This document shows, in pieces, positions 41,615 through 49,581 of a stretch of 64,000 bases of DNA (position 1 is its first letter; the number at the start of each line of letters is the position of its first letter). The notes under the pieces were generated by a model, which was given only the letters and a program-made list of their open reading frames with translations, was not told where the DNA came from and did not search any database. Location of the stretch: positions 434,001-498,000 of the forward strand of contig CAWIMG010000036.1 in assembly GCA_963837105.1 (NCBI GenBank). Reading direction: 5' to 3'. Position numbers and translations under genes: made by a program. The DNA comes from UBA9676 sp963837105 (GTDB lineage Bacteria; Actinomycetota; Actinomycetes; Streptosporangiales; Streptosporangiaceae).

Positions 41615-42926
41615 CGCAGTGGTTGAACCGCTCGATCTCGTTCCGCTTGTAGGTGACGAACGACGTGGCGAAGTACTCGCCCAGCACCCCGGCCAGCGCC
41701 TTGTCAGCCTCCAGCGCGTCCAGCGCGTCAGCCAGGGTCTGCGGCAGCATCGGCGCGGACTCCGGGTTGTAGCCGTAGCCCTCCAGCGGGGCGGGTGGCT
41801 CAAGTGAGTCCCGGATGCCCAGGTAGACGGCGGCACCGATGGCCGCCATGGCCAGGTGCGGGTTCGCGGTCGCGTCACCGAGCCGGATCTCCATCCGCGC
41901 CGCGCCGCCGCGCTCGGGCGGGATGCGGATCATCGTGCTGCGGTTGTCCAGGCCCCAGTCGATCAGCCAGGGCGCCAGCGTGTCCGGCCCGAACCGCTTG
42001 TAGGAGTTGATCGTCGGGTTGAGGATCGCGGCCAGGGCCGGCGCATGCCGCAGCACGCCGGCGATCGCCGCGCGCCCGGTGGCGGACAGGCCGTCCGGCC
42101 CGTCGCCGCCGAAGATGTTGGTGCCGGTCTCATCGGTCAGTGACAGATGCAGGTGGAAGCCGCTGCCGCCCTCGTCGTTGAACGGCTTGGCCATGAACGT
42201 CGCGAGCAGCCCCTCGTGCCGGGCGATCTCCTGCACGGCCGACTTCATCCGGAATGCCCGGTCGGCGGCGTCCACCAGGGGCGAGTGGGTCAGGTTGATC
42301 TCGAACTGGCCCGGGCTGAACTCGTGGTTCGCGGCGGTGACCTGCAGGTCCGCGTCCCGCAGGTAGCGGAGCATGGCAACCAGGATGCCGCGCGGGTCGC
42401 CCTTGCGCCCGACGACGTAGACGTTGCCCGGCTCGTTCGCATACCGCTTCCAGCCGGCGTCGCACGATCCGTCCGGCTCGCACAGGAAGAACTCCAGTTC
42501 CGGGCCGATCACCGCGGTCAGGCCGAGTTCCGCCAGCCGGTCCGCGACCGTCCGGGCGACATGCCGCGGTGACTCGGCGGCCGGGCTGCCCTCGTGGTCG
42601 AAGGTGTCGCTCAGGCACCACGCCGCGCCGGGTTCCCACGGCAGGCTGGTGAGCGTGCCGAGATCGGGGACCACCTTGACATCGGGCAGGCCGTCCGCCA
42701 GCCCGCCCTGGACCGGTACCACATCACCGCGTGGCGTGGTGTGGAAGACCGCGCGGCAGAACGCGAGGCCATGCTCCATCGCCGTCGGCAGTTCGTCGAT
42801 GAGCACGTCCCGGCCCCGGTCGGTGCCGATCAGGTCGGGATACGACACCCGGACGACGTCCACCCCGCGCGCCCGCAGGTTCTCGATGACCTCATACATG
42901 TCCTGCCCGGCTGAGGAGCTAGCCAC
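41574..42926 (-). CDS. Glutamine synthetase-like gamma-glutamyl-amide ligase
   Basis: A 450-residue GS-fold enzyme. GPELEFFLCEPDGS, NHEFSPGQFEINLTHSPLVD, GGSGFHLHLSLTDETGTNIF (metal and ATP site), NPTINSYKRFGPDTLAPWL and NRSTMIRIPPERGG are present, so the catalytic core is complete. It is one of the catabolic GS-like ligases (PuuA, IpuC, GlnA4 type) that link glutamate to amines. The neighbouring permease, aldehyde dehydrogenase and dioxygenase favour amine catabolism over nitrogen assimilation. GGAGGCGGCG precedes GTG 42926. Operator copy 2 is 26 bp upstream. Confidence 0.88.
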   Translation of the reverse strand: MASSSAGQDMYEVIENLRARGVDVVRVSYPDLIGTDRGRDVLIDELPTAMEHGLAFCRAVFHTTPRGDVVPVQGGLADGLPDVKVVPDLGTLTSLPWEPGAAWCLSDTFDHEGSPAAESPRHVARTVADRLAELGLTAVIGPELEFFLCEPDGSCDAGWKRYANEPGNVYVVGRKGDPRGILVAMLRYLRDADLQVTAANHEFSPGQFEINLTHSPLVDAADRAFRMKSAVQEIARHEGLLATFMAKPFNDEGGSGFHLHLSLTDETGTNIFGGDGPDGLSATGRAAIAGVLRHAPALAAILNPTINSYKRFGPDTLAPWLIDWGLDNRSTMIRIPPERGGAARMEIRLGDATANPHLAMAAIGAAVYLGIRDSLEPPAPLEGYGYNPESAPMLPQTLADALDALEADKALAGVLGEYFATSFVTYKRNEIERFNHCVTDWEFREYAYHL

Positions 42927-42951
42927 CGCCGCCTCCGATCAGTCGCCCACA

Positions 42952-42969
42952 TCATTTGGAACCGAACGA
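42952..42969. promoter_or_regulatory. Operator copy 2 (imperfect): TCATTTGGAACCGAACGA
   Basis: It matches the 18-bp operator with one change in each arm (TCGTTTGG to TCATTTGG; CCAAACGA to CCGAACGA). It lies 26 bp upstream of the GS-like gene and about 110 bp ahead of the first coding frame for the MarR regulator, so it can control both directions. Confidence 0.65.
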
Positions 42970-43171
42970 TGTGCGAAGATTAGACGGAAAGAGTGTCCCA
43001 CCGGAAGGGGTGAGGCAGGATTCCCCGCATCATGGTTGCGTGCATCTGCACCGCTGGGCCCCCCGGTTAGGCTGTCTGCGTGCCATCGCGCGCGGGCCGG
43101 GCCCGCACCACCACCGCCCGCCAGGGGCGGGCAGCCGCGCTGGCCGAGAACTGTGAGCCCGAGCGCTGCCC

Positions 43172-43750
43172 GTGCGACGACAAGGACTGCTCACTGAGCC
43201 GGTATGCCCGGGCGCCGCGGCGGCCGCGGCGGCCGGGACGCACGGTGACGGGACGCACGGTGAGCGGACGCTGGAGGCGACCGAGCAGGCGGTCGCCGAG
43301 CGGCTGGCCGGGCTGCCGATCGACATGAACGCGATGGCCGCTGTCTCGAACATCTACCGGGCCGCGAACGAGGTGCGTAACTACCTGGAGCGGACGGTGC
43401 TCGCGCCGCACGACCTCACCTGGACCGGCTGGGTGGTGCTCTGGGTGGTGTGGATCTGGGGCGAGATCGAGAGCCGGCATGTGGCCGCCGAGGCTGGCAT
43501 CTCCAAGGGCACGCTGACCGGGGTCGCCGGGACGCTGATGAGCCGCGGGCTGATCGAGCGCCGGGTGCATCCCAACGATGCCCGGCGGGTGCTGCTGTCG
43601 CTGAGCCCGGCCGGAGCCGAACTCATGCAGAGCCTGTTCCCGCGGTTCAACCGGGAGGAGTCCCGGGTCACCAGCCAGCTTGCCGGGCCTGATGTGCTGC
43701 ACCTGGCCCGGCTGCTGCGGGTCGTGATCTCCGAAGCCGCGACCACCTGA
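43172..43750 (+). CDS. MarR-family regulator, probable N-terminal frame break
   Basis: The winged-helix part is clear: MNAMAAVSNIYRAANEVRNY, LTWTGWVVLWVVWIWGEIES, RHVAAEAGISKGTLTGVAGT and RRVHPNDARRVLLSLSPAGA. The frame opens at GTG 43172, but strongly biased coding continues upstream in another frame from GTG 43080 (MPSRAGRARTTTARQG, then NCEPERCPCDDKDCSLSR). A one-base error in the GC repeat at about 43210-43235 probably separates them. If joined, the protein is about 223 residues with an N-terminal four-Cys cluster. It is central among four operator copies and is the likely local repressor. ATG 43325 is the shortest possible start. Confidence 0.85.
   Translation: MRRQGLLTEPVCPGAAAAAAAGTHGDGTHGERTLEATEQAVAERLAGLPIDMNAMAAVSNIYRAANEVRNYLERTVLAPHDLTWTGWVVLWVVWIWGEIESRHVAAEAGISKGTLTGVAGTLMSRGLIERRVHPNDARRVLLSLSPAGAELMQSLFPRFNREESRVTSQLAGPDVLHLARLLRVVISEAATT
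43234..43263. repeat. Perfect 15-bp tandem duplication in the MarR gene
   Basis: CGGGACGCACGGTGA occurs twice in tandem. It encodes the linker GTHGDGTHGE between the N-terminal extension and the winged-helix domain, and lies next to a GCGGCGGCC-rich run where the frame appears to shift. The 15-bp unit itself preserves frame. Confidence 0.85.
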
Positions 43751-43816
43751 CCGGCGGCGGCCGGCCGGGCCAGCGGGCAGGCGGCCGTCCCTTGACGCCC
43801 GTCAGCGCACTGTCTA

Positions 43817-43834
43817 TCGTTTGGTACCAAACGA
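43817..43834. promoter_or_regulatory. Operator copy 3: TCGTTTGGTACCAAACGA
   Basis: A perfect palindrome that extends by one base on each side to 20 bp (43816-43835). It lies 30 bp upstream of the aldehyde dehydrogenase start and immediately ahead of its ribosome site, a typical repressor position. It is the same sequence as copy 1 except for the central two bases. Confidence 0.78.
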
Positions 43835-43864
43835 TATTGCGGACTGGCCCGCTGGAGGAGGACC

Positions 43865-45343
43865 GTGGACGTCGTCGAGGTGGCCGGCACCAAGGTCGAT
43901 CCCCGGCACTGGATCGGCGGTCAGCGGATGGCCGGCGCTGCCACGTTCGACGATGTATCGCCACTGGACGGCACCGTGATCGCCCAGGTCGCGCGCGGTA
44001 CCGCGGCCGACGCGGCGGCTGCGGTCACGGCGGCGGCGCGGGCCTTTCCCGGCTGGGCCGCGACGCCGGCGGCCGAGCGCGCGGCCGTCCTGCACCGGAT
44101 CGCGGACGGGGTCGAGGCCCGGATCGAGGAGCTTGCCCAGCTGGAGACCCGGGACAACGGCTCGCTGCTGCGCTCGCACCGGCGGGGCGTGATGCCGCGG
44201 GTGGCGGCGAATTTCCGGTACTTCGCCGACCACCTGCTGAGCCTGGCCCACCCGGACTTCCAGACCCGCGGCCACCGCAACCACGTCAGCTGGGATCCGG
44301 CCGGGGTCACCGCGGTGATCACGCCCTGGAACGCCCCGCTGATGCTGGCCACCTGGCGGATCGCACCGGCGCTGGCGGCGGGCAACACGATCGTCGCCAA
44401 GCCGCCGGAATGGGCGCCGCTCACCGCGTCGGTGCTCGCCGACATCGCGCGGGACGCCGGGCTGCCCGACGGAGTGCTCAACGTCCTGCAGGGCCTCGGG
44501 CCTGAGGCGGGCGCGGCCCTGGTAGCCGACCCGCGGGTGCGCCGGATCAGCTTCACCGGCTCGGTGCCGACCGCGCGCCTGATCGGTGCCGCGGCGGCCG
44601 CGAACGTGACCCCGGTCTCGTTCGAGCTGGGTGGCAAGTCCCCCCTGCTGGTCCTGGACGACGCGGATCTCGGCCTGGCGGTGGACCTGGCGGTGGAGCA
44701 GTTCGACAATGCCGGGCAGGTCTGCCTGGGCGCGATGCGCTTCGTCGTGCAGGAGGCGATCGCGGACCGGTTCATCCCGGCGTACCTGGAGCGGGCGGCG
44801 CGGGTGGTGCAGGGTGACTCCCGGGACGAAGCCACCGAGGTCGGGCCGCTGGTCAGTGCCGCGCATCTGGCGCGGGTGGATGGCTTCGTCCAGCGGGCCA
44901 TCGCGGACGGGGCATCCGCGGTGCTGGGCGGCGGCCCGAACCAGGAGCTGAACGCCCGTACCGGTGGCTACTACTACCGGCCGACGGTCATCACCGGGGT
45001 GCGGCCGGAGATGGAGATCGTGCGCAGTGAGGTCTTCGGCCCGGTGATCACCATCCAGACGTTCGGCCCGGAGGAGGAAGGCGTCGCCATGGCGAACGCC
45101 ACCGAGTACGGCCTGGCGGCGACGGTCGTCACCGGCGACCCGGACCGGGCCACGCGGGTCGCCGGGCAGCTGTCCGCCGGGACCGTCTGGGTGAACTGCT
45201 TCTTCGTCCGGGATCTGTCCGCGCCGTTCGGCGGGAACGGCCGGTCCGGCATCGGCCGGGAGGGCGGCACCTGGTCGTTCGACTTCTACTGCGATGTCAA
45301 GAACAGCGTCTACGCGCCGAAGGGATGGCGGGGCAATGGGTGA
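43865..45343 (+). CDS. Aldehyde dehydrogenase (HpaE-like semialdehyde dehydrogenase)
   Basis: A 492-residue NAD(P)-dependent aldehyde dehydrogenase. VTAVITPWNAPLMLATWRIA, ISFTGSVPTARLIGAAAAAN, FELGGKSPLLVL with the general-base Glu, the catalytic Cys in FDNAGQVCLGAMRFVVQ and EVFGPVITIQTF are all present. The family includes 5-carboxymethyl-2-hydroxymuconate semialdehyde dehydrogenase, which would oxidise the product of the HpaD-type dioxygenase encoded next. The last 8 bases overlap that gene. GGAGGAGGACC precedes GTG 43865. The substrate is an inference from context. Confidence 0.92.
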   Translation: MDVVEVAGTKVDPRHWIGGQRMAGAATFDDVSPLDGTVIAQVARGTAADAAAAVTAAARAFPGWAATPAAERAAVLHRIADGVEARIEELAQLETRDNGSLLRSHRRGVMPRVAANFRYFADHLLSLAHPDFQTRGHRNHVSWDPAGVTAVITPWNAPLMLATWRIAPALAAGNTIVAKPPEWAPLTASVLADIARDAGLPDGVLNVLQGLGPEAGAALVADPRVRRISFTGSVPTARLIGAAAAANVTPVSFELGGKSPLLVLDDADLGLAVDLAVEQFDNAGQVCLGAMRFVVQEAIADRFIPAYLERAARVVQGDSRDEATEVGPLVSAAHLARVDGFVQRAIADGASAVLGGGPNQELNARTGGYYYRPTVITGVRPEMEIVRSEVFGPVITIQTFGPEEEGVAMANATEYGLAATVVTGDPDRATRVAGQLSAGTVWVNCFFVRDLSAPFGGNGRSGIGREGGTWSFDFYCDVKNSVYAPKGWRGNG

Positions 45344-46220
45344 GGTAGTCGGCGCCGGGCTGCTGGCGCACGTACCGACGATCATGCTGCCGCCCCAGGA
45401 GCGGCTCGCTCTCAACCATGGCCGGGATATCTCGCTGGTCCCCGGGCTGGAGCAGCTCCGGGCTGACTTCTTCGATCAGGCCGACTACGACACCGTGGTG
45501 GTGCTGGACTCGCACTGGTTCACCACCGTCGAGACGGTGGTGACCGCGCAGGACCGGCGGTCCGGGCTGTTCACCGCCGAAGAGCTGCCGCGCGGCATGT
45601 GCCGGATCCCGTACGACTGGCCGGGCGACCCCGAACTCGCCTGGGCGATGGCGGACCGCGCCGACGAGAACAAGACCTGGATCACCGCGATCGACGACCA
45701 CTACCTGCCGATCTACTACGCCACGCTCAACCTGTGGCATTTCCTCGGCCGCGGCCTGCCGGGCAAGCGCTGGGTGTCGGTGTCGACCGTGCAGACCGGG
45801 GACACCGAGGACTTCCTGCGGGTGGGGCGGGCGCTGCGGGAGGCGATCGCGGCGGTGGACCGGAAGGTCGTGCTGATCGCCTCCGGGGCGCTCAGCCATA
45901 CCTTCTGGCCGCTGCGCGAACTGCGCGAGCACGAGGCCAGCGATCCGGTGCACATCAAGACACCCCAGGCCTACCAGGCTGACCTGGAGCGCATCTCCTG
46001 GTTCGCCGCCGGCGACCACGCCCGGGTGCTGGAGACGATGCCCGAGTTCCTGACCTTCCGGCCGGAGGCGAAGTTCGCGCACTACCTGATGATGATCGCG
46101 GCGCTGGGGGAGTCCGCGGTGACGGCGCCGGCCCGGCAGTATGGCGAGTACGAGAACTCGATCGGCACCGGGCAGGTGCACCTGTGGTTCGACCGGCCGG
46201 CGGCCGGCTGGACCGGCTGA
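45336..46220 (+). CDS. Extradiol ring-cleavage dioxygenase, LigB/HpaD type
   Basis: A 294-residue class III extradiol dioxygenase. AGLLAHVPTIMLP carries the first iron-binding His. VVVLDSHWFTTVETVVTAQD, VLIASGALSHTFWPLRELRE and a C-terminal IGTGQVHLWFD line up with 3,4-dihydroxyphenylacetate 2,3-dioxygenase of Escherichia coli. It opens a catechol ring next to the diol with Fe(II) and O2. ATG 45336 overlaps the aldehyde dehydrogenase stop. With the ALDH before it and the FAH-type gene after, it forms the core of a homoprotocatechuate-like meta pathway. Confidence 0.92.
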   Translation: MGEVVGAGLLAHVPTIMLPPQERLALNHGRDISLVPGLEQLRADFFDQADYDTVVVLDSHWFTTVETVVTAQDRRSGLFTAEELPRGMCRIPYDWPGDPELAWAMADRADENKTWITAIDDHYLPIYYATLNLWHFLGRGLPGKRWVSVSTVQTGDTEDFLRVGRALREAIAAVDRKVVLIASGALSHTFWPLRELREHEASDPVHIKTPQAYQADLERISWFAAGDHARVLETMPEFLTFRPEAKFAHYLMMIAALGESAVTAPARQYGEYENSIGTGQVHLWFDRPAAGWTG

Positions 46221-46238
46221 GGCGGAAGGACGCGGCCG

Positions 46239-47117
46239 ATGACCGAGTACCGCAGGATCCTGCTCGACGGGGCACCGGTCCTCACCGTCCGCCGTGGCGA
46301 GGTGCTGATCGCGCCCGATGGCCGCGAAACCGCCGCCGCCGGGGCGATCCACCTGCCGCCCAGCGAGCCGGCCAAGATCATCGCGGTGCACCTGAACTAT
46401 GCCAGCCGGACCCGCGAGTTCATGACCCGGCTGCCGGCCGCGCCCACCTACTTCCACAAGCCGGTGTCGGCGCTGAACGCCCACGGCGGCGCTGTGGTGC
46501 GGCCGGAGGGCTGCCGGTGGCTGAACTACGAGGGCGAGATCGTCATCGTGATCGGCCGTACCTGCCGGAACATCTCCGCGGCCGAGGCAGGCGGCTACAT
46601 CGCCGGCTACACCATCGGGAACGACTTCGGCCTGCACGACTTCCGGGATACCGACGCCGGCTCAATGCTCCGGGTCAAGGGGTCCGACACGCTCGCCCCG
46701 GTGGGCCCCGGGCTGGTCACCGGCTGGGACTTCCACGGCAAGGCGCTGCGCACGCTGGTGAACGGGCAGGTGCGGCAGGAAGGCTCGACCGACGAGATGG
46801 AGTGGGACATGCACTATCTCGTCGCCGACATCGCCCGGACGATCACGCTGGTGCCCGGCGACCTGCTGTTCTCCGGGACACCCGCGAACTCGCGCCCGGT
46901 CCAGCCCGGTGATGTGGTGGAGGTCGAGGTGGAGGGCCTCGGCAAGCTGACGAACCACATCGTGACCGGCCCGGTCCCGGTCCGGCCGGACGTCGGCGCC
47001 CAGCCCAGCCAGAGCGAGGAAGTCGTGTCCACGGCGCTGGGCGGGGACTGGGAATTCCGCGGCATCCGGACCCCCTCCCGCGAGCTGTACCCGTTGACGG
47101 TCCCGCCGCCGGAATGA
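46239..47117 (+). CDS. Fumarylacetoacetate hydrolase-family protein (HpaG-like)
   Basis: A 292-residue FAH-fold enzyme. KIIAVHLNYASRTREF, PTYFHKPVSALNAHGGAVVR, LNYEGEIVIVIGRTCRNISA with metal-binding Glu residues, GYTIGNDFGLHDFRDTDAGS and LVPGDLLFSGTPANSRPVQP are visible. The HpaG branch decarboxylates and isomerises the oxidised ring-cleavage product. It is 18 bp after the dioxygenase and last in this three-gene operon. The usual pathway isomerase HpaF is not seen nearby. Confidence 0.9.
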   Translation: MTEYRRILLDGAPVLTVRRGEVLIAPDGRETAAAGAIHLPPSEPAKIIAVHLNYASRTREFMTRLPAAPTYFHKPVSALNAHGGAVVRPEGCRWLNYEGEIVIVIGRTCRNISAAEAGGYIAGYTIGNDFGLHDFRDTDAGSMLRVKGSDTLAPVGPGLVTGWDFHGKALRTLVNGQVRQEGSTDEMEWDMHYLVADIARTITLVPGDLLFSGTPANSRPVQPGDVVEVEVEGLGKLTNHIVTGPVPVRPDVGAQPSQSEEVVSTALGGDWEFRGIRTPSRELYPLTVPPPE

Positions 47118-47190
47118 CAGGCCCGGCAAGCCTAAAGTTCTGGCCGTGACCCTAGTGACGTATGCCTCCCCAGGCGCTAGGGTTGGCAAA

Positions 47191-47208
47191 ACGTTCGCAT
47201 CCGAACGA
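47191..47208. promoter_or_regulatory. Operator copy 4 (degenerate): ACGTTCGCATCCGAACGA
   Basis: It has the same length and symmetry as copies 1-3 and matches their arms at about 12 of 16 positions; its own arms CGTTCG/CGAACG pair perfectly. It lies 39 bp upstream of the APC permease start. A wider inverted repeat ACCCTAG/CTAGGGT (47149-47183) stands just ahead of it. Confidence 0.5.
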
Positions 47209-47247
47209 ATAATGGGACAGCCATGAAGGCCGCTAGGAGGATGGTCG

Positions 47248-48729
47248 ATGGCCACCACTACCTCTGAACCCCAGCGACTGGGCGGATCCGGGCGCAAGCT
47301 CGGCCTGGTCGATGTGGTCGCCCAGTCGGTCGGCTTCATGGGGCCGGTCTTCTCTATCGCCTTCCTGGTCCCGCTGGTGGTCGGGATCATCAGCGCCACC
47401 GGCAAGGGCGCGGGCAACGCCGCTCCGCTCGCGGTGCTGATCGCCGCCATCGGCATCCTGGCGGTCGCCTGGGTCGTCAGCGAGTACGCCAAGCGGATCC
47501 AGGCCGCGGGCGCGCTCTACGACTACGTGACCGACGGCCTGGGCCAGAAGGTCGGGGCGATGAGCGGCTTCGTCTACTACCTCGGCGTGCTGGCCCTGGG
47601 GGGCGGCCTGCTGGTGCTGATCGCGGGCACGATCCACGACACCCTGGCCGCGGAGTTCAACTGGACCGGCATCCCGATCCTCGGCTGGTCGCTGATCCTG
47701 CTGGTACTGATCAGCGTGGTCATGTACCTGGGCGTCGCGCTGTCCACCCGGGCGCAGCTGGTGCTCGCCCTGCTGTCGATCGCGACCGTGCTGCTGTTCT
47801 CGCTGTACGTGATCGGAAAGGCGGGCGGCGGCAGCGTCAAGACCGCCTTCAGCCCCAGCTCCTCACCGACCGGGATCTCCGGCGTCGCCTTCGGGATCGT
47901 CTACGCGGTGCTGCTGTTCACCGGCTTCGAGACCGCGGCGAACCTCGCCGAGGAGACCGAGCACCCCAAGCGGCACATCCCGCGGGCCGTGCTCGCGGCC
48001 GTGGTGATCATCGCCGCGTTCTACCTGATCTGCTCCTATGCCCAGGTCGCGGGCTACCACTTCAACCTGTCACTGATGGGCAAGAACGCGGTGGCTCCGC
48101 TCTTCGGCCTGGCTGCTCCGGCCTCGGCGGGCGGCTACGGCGGCACGGCGATCCGCCGGCTGCTGGAGCTGGTCGTGGTCTTTGACATGCTGGCGGTGCT
48201 CATCGGCATCTCGGTCGCCTCGTCGCGCGGCATCTTCGCGATGGCCCGCGACCACCGGTTCCCGCCTGTGCTGGGCCGGGTCTCCGGCCGCGGCACTCCG
48301 CTCAACGCCAGCGGCGTCGTGTTCGTGTTCTTCGCGATCGTGATCGCCCTGACCCAGTGGGCGACGGGGCTGTTCGCGACGCCGAACACCCCGCACTACG
48401 CCGCGATGTTCAACTGGGGCTCCGCCTTCGGCGGCCTCGCGCTGACGGTGATCTACCTGCTGCTGTGCGCCGGGGCGGTGCGCGGCCTGCGGGACCACCC
48501 GGCGCAGTGGAAGGTCTGGCTGGCCGTCGTGGTTGGCATCGTGGTCACCGCCGCCGCCGTCTTCGGCGCCATCTACAAGGTGCCCACGCCCACGATCTGG
48601 TCCGCCTGGGCGGTCGTCGGCGCGATCGCCGTCGGGCTGATCCTGGCCTATGCGGTGCCGGGCAGCCAGACCGCGCACACTGCCTACGGCGAACTGCCCG
48701 AAAGCGAGCAGGGCCCGGTCAAGCTGTGA
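47248..48729 (+). CDS. APC-family amino acid/amine permease
   Basis: A 493-residue membrane protein with about 12 helices. LVDVVAQSVGFMGPVFSIAF, SEYAKRIQAAGALYDYVTDG (the family GG/AAGALY substrate loop), GFETAANLAEETEHPKRHIP and ASSRGIFAMARDHRFPPVLG are typical of the APC superfamily. It would import an amino acid or amine by proton symport. AGGAGG sits at ideal spacing before ATG 47248. It ends the catabolic island and probably imports its substrate; a strong terminator follows. Confidence 0.93.
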   Translation: MATTTSEPQRLGGSGRKLGLVDVVAQSVGFMGPVFSIAFLVPLVVGIISATGKGAGNAAPLAVLIAAIGILAVAWVVSEYAKRIQAAGALYDYVTDGLGQKVGAMSGFVYYLGVLALGGGLLVLIAGTIHDTLAAEFNWTGIPILGWSLILLVLISVVMYLGVALSTRAQLVLALLSIATVLLFSLYVIGKAGGGSVKTAFSPSSSPTGISGVAFGIVYAVLLFTGFETAANLAEETEHPKRHIPRAVLAAVVIIAAFYLICSYAQVAGYHFNLSLMGKNAVAPLFGLAAPASAGGYGGTAIRRLLELVVVFDMLAVLIGISVASSRGIFAMARDHRFPPVLGRVSGRGTPLNASGVVFVFFAIVIALTQWATGLFATPNTPHYAAMFNWGSAFGGLALTVIYLLLCAGAVRGLRDHPAQWKVWLAVVVGIVVTAAAVFGAIYKVPTPTIWSAWAVVGAIAVGLILAYAVPGSQTAHTAYGELPESEQGPVKL

Positions 48730-48733
48730 CGGT

Positions 48734-48766
48734 ACCGGCCGGCCGAGCACTCTCGGGCCGGCCGGT
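48734..48766. terminator. Bidirectional hairpin between convergent genes
   Basis: ACCGGCCGGCC (48734-48744) pairs exactly with GGCCGGCCGGT (48756-48766), and further CGA/TCG pairing inside extends the stem with a bulge. It starts 5 bases after the permease stop and is 25 bases from the peroxiredoxin stop on the other strand. Confidence 0.75.
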
Positions 48767-48790
48767 GCAGCGGTCCCGGTCCTCAGCTGG

Positions 48791-49447
48791 TTATTTGGGC
48801 TGGGGGACGATGCGGATGTAGGGCTTGGGCTCGCGCCATTCGCCGAAGATCTGGCGGGCCTCGTCGTTGGAGACTGAGCCGGCGATGATGACGTCCTCAC
48901 CGGGCTGCCAGTTGACGGGGGTGGAGACGCGGTGGGTGGCGGTGAGCTGGAGTGAGTCGATGACGCGCAGGACCTCGTCGAAGTTGCGGCCGGTGGTCAT
49001 CGGGTAGACCAGGATGAGCTTGATCTTTTTGTCGGGGCCGATGACGAAGACGTTGCGGACGGTCTGGTTGTCGGCGGGGGTGCGGGTGGCGGCGTCGCCG
49101 GTGGTGGCGGCGGGCAGCATGCCGTAGAGCTTGGCGACGTGGAAGTCGGCGTCGGCGATGATGGGGTAGTTGGGTGCGGTGCCCTGGGTTTCGGCGATGT
49201 CGGCGGCCCACCGCTGGTGGTCGCCGGTGGAGTTGACGGACAGGCCGATGATTTTCACGCCGCGGGCGTCGAAGTCTGGCTTGATTTTGGCCATGTAGCC
49301 CAGTTCGGTGGTGCAGACCGGGGTGAAGTCCTTGGGGTGGGAGAACAGGACCGCCCACGAGTCGCCGATCCACTGGTGGAAGTCGATCGGGCCCTCGCTG
49401 GTCTCGGCATGGAAATCAGGTGCGGTGTCGCCAATGGCCAGTGCCAT
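48791..49447 (-). CDS. 1-Cys peroxiredoxin (Prx6 type)
   Basis: A 218-residue protein. The catalytic loop is SHPKDFTPVCTTELGYMAKI with the peroxidatic Cys at about 45, followed by GVKIIGLSVNSTGDHQRWAA, NVFVIGPDKKIKLILVYPMT and TGRNFDEVLRVIDSLQLTAT. The C-terminal extension (GEDVIIAGSVSNDEARQIFG) marks the Prx6 subgroup. It reduces H2O2 and lipid peroxides in the cytoplasm. AGGAGGAATC precedes ATG 49447. It is monocistronic and convergent with the permease. Confidence 0.95.
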   Translation of the reverse strand: MALAIGDTAPDFHAETSEGPIDFHQWIGDSWAVLFSHPKDFTPVCTTELGYMAKIKPDFDARGVKIIGLSVNSTGDHQRWAADIAETQGTAPNYPIIADADFHVAKLYGMLPAATTGDAATRTPADNQTVRNVFVIGPDKKIKLILVYPMTTGRNFDEVLRVIDSLQLTATHRVSTPVNWQPGEDVIIAGSVSNDEARQIFGEWREPKPYIRIVPQPK

Positions 49448-49581
49448 GATTCCTCCTGGGCTTGTTAGTGCACTTTGACGGACGCGGCTGGGCGGGAGCC
49501 GTCAGCTGACGGGGACTGCCCAGGCCGTTCTGGTTCCTTCCATAGCTGCGCGCAGCCGGGACATGTTCCCGGTGCGTGCCA

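Noticed and set aside
43814..45415. A 533-codon open frame antisense to the aldehyde dehydrogenase
   Set aside because: The composition is Arg/Gly/His-rich, with no recognisable motif. The plus-strand gene has complete catalytic motifs.
45297..46637. A 446-codon minus-strand frame opposite the dioxygenase and FAH genes
   Set aside because: It has no domain pattern and is a codon-bias shadow of two well-recognised genes.
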